35,281 nt of DNA, from positions 1 to 35,281 of IMG/VR virus record IMGVR_UViG_3300032265_000625; one strand, 5' to 3'. The notes below the pieces were generated by a model that saw nothing but the letters and a program-made list of their open reading frames with translations, was not told the DNA's origin and searched no databases. The position numbers and the translations under genes are program-made. Origin of the DNA: a virus. Shown in pieces: positions 32,673-35,281 of this stretch; the stretch's first letter is position 1, and each line of letters opens with the position of its first letter.

Positions 32673-33269
32673 TTAACCTGTGATAGCGGCAAATGCCTGA
32701 TTAGTCAAGTGTACTCGTTCTGCTAAACCAAATAAACCCCCATTGATTCTTTTAGTTAAGCCTTCACTGTTTTGAGCTTCAGCCAAAGCATTACAGCCAT
32801 GCGTAGACCAAAACCAGCCAGCACTCATTGCAGCATACAAAGGTTGGGCAACTAGCGTTGGTTGCATTACAAAATCTTGGCCTACAGCTTGACCAAAATG
32901 CCAGTAGTTATCGTGCCCCGTAAGTTGTATACAACCGCGTCCGTGAAAACGGTCTCCATCCCCTGATGCTTCATCTCTGTTTCCCATGCGGTTGGCGTAA
33001 ATCCGATTTGCAATACGACTCCCATGTCCAGCGTAAAGGTCGATTTCTTCTGGTTTGAACTTATGACCAAACAACTTTTGTAAGGTTGCGGCTCTGTAGT
33101 TAAGGTTTTCTTCCAGTGTTTTGAAGTGGTTGCACTCGTGAGCGCACTGTCCGAGAAAAGCTGCTTGTTTCTTGGCATCATCAATTCCAAACTTTGCAAA
33201 GGTTTGATTTAAAGGGTCAACCCATTCAGGGCCAATCCCTATAGTGTGAAGCTGTTGTGCATTAATCAT
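32673..33269 (-). CDS. Endolysin, glycoside hydrolase family 19 (chitinase-like)
   Basis: Peptidoglycan-cutting lysis enzyme of 198 residues. AHECNHFKTLEENLNYRA holds the two catalytic glutamates expected for family 19 (Glu45 and Glu54), followed by the GRGCIQLTGHDNYWHFG block and the GLTKRINGG loop that shape the substrate groove. The length is typical for a single-domain phage enzyme, without a cell-wall binding domain. There is no signal peptide, so release would need a holin. GAGGGGG precedes the ATG. It overlaps the spanin gene by four bases. It sits in the lysis cluster. Confidence 0.92.
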   Translation of the reverse strand: MINAQQLHTIGIGPEWVDPLNQTFAKFGIDDAKKQAAFLGQCAHECNHFKTLEENLNYRAATLQKLFGHKFKPEEIDLYAGHGSRIANRIYANRMGNRDEASGDGDRFHGRGCIQLTGHDNYWHFGQAVGQDFVMQPTLVAQPLYAAMSAGWFWSTHGCNALAEAQNSEGLTKRINGGLFGLAERVHLTNQAFAAITG

Positions 33270-33844
33270 TTGACCCCCTCGTTAACGGTTTGCCTTACTT
33301 GATTGTAGGCGGCAATACAACTGTTGAGGCTTGTGACGGCGATGTCCCCGTCGGCTGCGATGGCGACAATATCTTTAATAGCCTGTCGCTCAGATTTGCT
33401 TGCATCGGTTGGATTTCCGCTGGAAGTGGAGGCACTTGAATCGGCTTGAACGGAACAACTGGAGGGGAGGCGCAACTCGCCAGAGTCAATGCGAACATTG
33501 GTAGAATCTTGTTTAGATTTAATTTCATCTTTTGCCTTCCTGAGTTGAGTTGAAGCTTTTGCCAACTTGTCTGTCAGCTCTACAGTTTTGGCCAGAGCTT
33601 CTGCATTAAGTCTTTCAATTTCTGCTTTATCTTCAGCAACGCGTCTTTCATAACCGTGATGATCTGAGACATAATAACCTCCTAAAATAACTAACACTAA
33701 TCCCACAACCTTCATTATGAAGGCGTGGGGCTTTAACATTGGCAGAAAACCTACCAAATAGCTAAGAACATACGCACCCACACCGCCAGCCAATGCTGCG
33801 CAAGCTAAGTAGTACATAATGTCCCCAAAAAGAAAACTAAGCAT
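33266..33844 (-). CDS. Rz: Inner-membrane spanin (Rz-like), 192 aa
   Basis: I chose the ATG at 33844, where the membrane part begins (MLSFLFGDIMYYLACAALAG). In-frame ATGs at 33865 and 33892 would add only a polar stretch shared with the previous gene. Two hydrophobic segments (about residues 10-30 and 40-57) are followed by a long coiled coil (about 60-125, VAEDKAEIERLNAEALAKT and LTDKLAKASTQLRKAKDEI) and a C-terminal part with AYNQVR. This is the plan of an i-spanin, which joins an outer lipoprotein to fuse the membranes during lysis. A complete Rz1-like gene lies inside it in another frame. Two membrane segments instead of one is unusual. Confidence 0.8.
   Translation of the reverse strand: MLSFLFGDIMYYLACAALAGGVGAYVLSYLVGFLPMLKPHAFIMKVVGLVLVILGGYYVSDHHGYERRVAEDKAEIERLNAEALAKTVELTDKLAKASTQLRKAKDEIKSKQDSTNVRIDSGELRLPSSCSVQADSSASTSSGNPTDASKSERQAIKDIVAIAADGDIAVTSLNSCIAAYNQVRQTVNEGVK
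33295..33528 (-). CDS. Rz1: Outer-membrane spanin lipoprotein (Rz1-like), nested, 77 aa
   Basis: Wholly inside the Rz-like gene in another frame. It has a good AAGG site before the ATG. The signal peptide KILPMFALTLASC ends in a lipobox (L-A-S-C, Cys19), and the mature part is rich in proline (PPVVPFKPIQVPPLPAEI), as in lambda Rz1. Together these fit an o-spanin anchored in the outer membrane, binding the inner spanin across the periplasm. The mature chain is about 58 residues. The nesting is a known arrangement for spanin pairs, which supports both calls. Confidence 0.85.
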   Translation of the reverse strand: MKLNLNKILPMFALTLASCASPPVVPFKPIQVPPLPAEIQPMQANLSDRLLKILSPSQPTGTSPSQASTVVLPPTIK

Positions 33845-34355
33845 CTTTAGATTCCGCTCTGGCATTTGCCGTGCGTTCCCGTTCTTCGTCATGCTCTAAA
33901 ACGGGTGGGGTTGTAGGAGGTGGGGGTGGAGTCCACGATTCATCAAATTTGGGATTAACAAACGTAGGCATCGCGCCAAAAGCTTGTGGTTGCTGCGCCA
34001 TAGGTGAATACCCTTGCTGCCCCATCATTTGGCCTCCAGGCATACCATAGCACCCTGGCCCCATCATTGGCATAGTAGGTGCAGTCGCTTGCTTAACTGC
34101 TCCTATGGTACTAGCAACTCCCCCAGCTACTTTTTTACCAACCACGCCACCAATACCCCCCACAAGAAGAAGAACAATATCGTTGAGCATTTTGGTATAT
34201 GCTTGATCAATTGGGGCCATAGCTTTAACAGGCTGAACCACAAAAGTAACTGAATACAAGAGAGCAATAACAATAAAAAATAAAATGGCAGTAATAGCCA
34301 AGACAACAATTGCCCAAACTCTTGTTTCAATTTCATCACTTGTTAGGTTGTTCAA
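33837..34355 (-). CDS. Two-helix membrane protein, possible holin, 172 aa, TTG start
   Basis: The start is TTG, with GGAGAAG placed about 7 bases upstream and no ATG before the first membrane segment. Two strongly hydrophobic segments, about residues 14-40 (WAIVVLAITAILFFIVIALL) and 57-85 (MLNDIVLLLVGGIGGVVG), are joined by an APIDQAYTK loop. The C-terminal half is soluble, with Met/Gln/Pro-rich repeats and a PPPPPTTPP run, and is probably disordered. The lysis-cluster position and topology allow a holin, but the long tail is atypical, so I call it only as possible. It overlaps the lipoprotein gene by 20 bases. Confidence 0.7.
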   Translation of the reverse strand: MNNLTSDEIETRVWAIVVLAITAILFFIVIALLYSVTFVVQPVKAMAPIDQAYTKMLNDIVLLLVGGIGGVVGKKVAGGVASTIGAVKQATAPTMPMMGPGCYGMPGGQMMGQQGYSPMAQQPQAFGAMPTFVNPKFDESWTPPPPPTTPPVLEHDEERERTANARAESKDA

Positions 34356-34521
34356 CTTTCTTCTCCAGTACTGGGGCTACAAGATATTCAGGGCAAGTTT
34401 GGCTAAATTCGCATCTAGGATGCTGACATTCTTTGTCGTTGAAATGATCAAAATCTTGGCATGTGTATCTGTATCTGTCTTCGCATGAAACCAGAAGCAA
34501 TAACAATAAAAGATATTTCAT
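34336..34521 (-). CDS. Small cysteine-rich lipoprotein, 61 aa
   Basis: A short signal peptide (MKYLLLLLLLVSC) ends in a lipobox with Cys13. The mature part has five more cysteines (TCQDF, ECQHP, RCEF, TCPEY) that may form disulphides in the periplasm, and ends in a Lys/Glu/Pro tail. I recall very similar small lipoproteins in lysis regions of phages of marine and freshwater bacteria. The ATG overlaps the previous stop (ATGA), with GAAGG upstream. It might act in envelope disruption beside the spanins. Function not established. Confidence 0.75.
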   Translation of the reverse strand: MKYLLLLLLLVSCEDRYRYTCQDFDHFNDKECQHPRCEFSQTCPEYLVAPVLEKKVEQPNK

Positions 34522-34760
34522 TTGCCTTCAATCCTTACAAGTGCTTTGTTTACTCTGATTTCCATCATCTTTAAATCAACGTACATCCAAGCCAATAAAG
34601 GCAAAAACAAAAGAACAATTACCAGTAAAACAGCAATGACTAGTAAGAATAATGAGTCAGACTTAGCATCATCCCCCAAGTCCACAGAAGAAGGAACAGA
34701 ATAGCTACTGTAACTAGAACCCGTGTTCTGATTAGATCGGCTCTTTGTGCTCGTTGCCAT
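34518..34760 (-). CDS. Single-span membrane protein overlapping upstream gene, 80 aa
   Basis: CGGAGAA lies about 7 bases before the ATG. A Ser-rich, hydrophilic N-terminus (residues 1-35) is followed by a long membrane segment (about 37-60, LFLLVIAVLLVIVLLFLPLL) and a helix with KMMEIRVNKALVRIE. The first 40 codons overlap the end of the previous gene by 121 bases in another frame, which explains the low-complexity start. Topology N-out or N-in cannot be decided. Function unknown; in the lysis cluster it could be a holin or antiholin. Confidence 0.65.
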   Translation of the reverse strand: MATSTKSRSNQNTGSSYSSYSVPSSVDLGDDAKSDSLFLLVIAVLLVIVLLFLPLLAWMYVDLKMMEIRVNKALVRIEGK

Positions 34761-35281
34761 ACCATTCTCCGTTGGGCCAATAACTCCTCTCTTCTCGCAA
34801 GTGCTTGTTTTTTAGCAATATCACCTATCGTTGCATTCACCCTAGTATACAAATTTTTTAGTTCTGGCGGTACATGGTAGACCATATACGAACTTAATTC
34901 TTCACTTAACTTTTCCATTTGTAAGTTAGCAATAACTAACTTAATTGCAGTTTCTTGACCTTCTTCATCGCTTTGGTGAAGCGCTAACTCTTCTTGTTCC
35001 TTAACATAATTCTTTAGGCCGTTGTAAGCTTGAAAGAACTTTGTTAAAGCATCTGCTACTTGCGTGAAAATCAAATTTTCATCAAACTCAGGAGGAGGTT
35101 CCTTTTTCTTTTTAACTGCTTTTGGGGCCGCTTTTTGAAGAGTTTCTGCAACTTTCTCTTCTTTTTTACCAAATACCGCAGTTAAGAACCCAAATAACCC
35201 CTTGGCTTTCTTTTGTACTGCTTTAGCGTCCTTGGCAAGTCCATCAAGTTCTTTCGCAGCGTCCACAACGAACTGCCGACC
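34640..35281 (-). CDS. Membrane-anchored helical protein, 5' end cut by window edge
   Basis: The frame stays open to the right edge (upstream codons read GRQFV before the GTG at 35266), so the start is probably outside and the visible part is about 213 residues. The sequence runs as an amphipathic helix (VQKKAKGLFGFLTAVFG), a Lys/Pro hinge (KKKKEPPPEF), a helical middle (LTKFFQAYNGLKNYVKEQEE) and a C-terminal membrane segment (VTVAILFLLLWTWGMMLSL). The plan resembles phage proteins near the lysis genes of T7-like relatives, with no known role. Its tail overlaps the next gene by 121 bases. Confidence 0.7.
   Translation of the reverse strand, partial: GRQFVVDAAKELDGLAKDAKAVQKKAKGLFGFLTAVFGKKEEKVAETLQKAAPKAVKKKKEPPPEFDENLIFTQVADALTKFFQAYNGLKNYVKEQEELALHQSDEEGQETAIKLVIANLQMEKLSEELSSYMVYHVPPELKNLYTRVNATIGDIAKKQALARREELLAQRRMVWQRAQRADLIRTRVLVTVAILFLLLWTWGMMLSLTHYSY

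Noticed and set aside
1-35281. tRNA genes, CRISPR arrays, insertion sequences, attachment sites
   Set aside because: No cloverleaf-like sequence, spaced direct repeats, transposase or integrase gene was seen on reading; a tRNAscan or repeat search could overturn this.

Overview
The window is part of a tailed double-stranded DNA phage genome, or a prophage carrying the same genes, with two convergent blocks. Genes on the + strand (1 to about 17.4 kb) are early, replication and DNA-processing genes. Genes on the - strand (35.3 down to about 17.5 kb) encode virion and lysis proteins. The blocks meet at a strong intrinsic terminator at 17443-17475. The lysis set (GH19 endolysin, a nested inner/outer spanin pair, lipoproteins) points to a Gram-negative host. 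A virion protein of more than 2000 residues together with several putative internal proteins suggests a podovirus-like particle. Terminase, portal, capsid and RNA polymerase genes are not here and presumably lie outside. Both window ends cut through genes. Nothing in the sequence fixes the host species.

1-4.3 kb: five small unknown genes, then a three-gene cassette made of a MoxR-type AAA+ ATPase, a middle protein resembling DUF3150, and a zincin metallopeptidase fused to a VWA-like domain. A 49-aa gene and a terminator follow. Phage copies of this kind are often labelled CobS/CobT; a MoxR-VWA chaperone or remodelling module is the safer reading.

4.3-8.0 kb: a run of small, tightly overlapping accessory genes, most without a known function. 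They include three small membrane or exported proteins, a ribbon-helix-helix-like protein and a DUF3310 protein. A promoter (TTGACA-N17-TACACT) lies at 5215.

8.0-17.4 kb: the replication and recombination machinery. It comprises a family A DNA polymerase with 3'-5' exonuclease, a Cas4/RecB-like nuclease with four cysteines placed for an Fe-S cluster, a VRR-NUC nuclease, a small HNH-like protein, an SNF2-type helicase, a coiled-coil protein, a probable ssDNA-binding protein with an acidic tail, and a 983-aa primase-polymerase/helicase fusion. Two further promoters of the same design precede the nuclease and coiled-coil genes.

35.3-17.5 kb (- strand, one very compact unit): membrane and lysis genes first (partial membrane protein, overlapping small membrane protein, lipoprotein, two-helix membrane protein, Rz with embedded Rz1, endolysin). 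These are followed by a probable beta-propeller tail protein, a tail fibre with a self-cleaving S74 chaperone, a GNAT-like protein, internal virion proteins, and the 2203-aa giant with an embedded HExxH metallopeptidase. A cluster of four small lysine-rich proteins ends the unit at the convergent terminator.

Recurring signals include an AATC-repeat leader before at least five + strand genes and the TTGACA-type promoter set. No tRNA, CRISPR array, IS element or attachment site was recognised, and there is no gene-free stretch longer than 300 bases.
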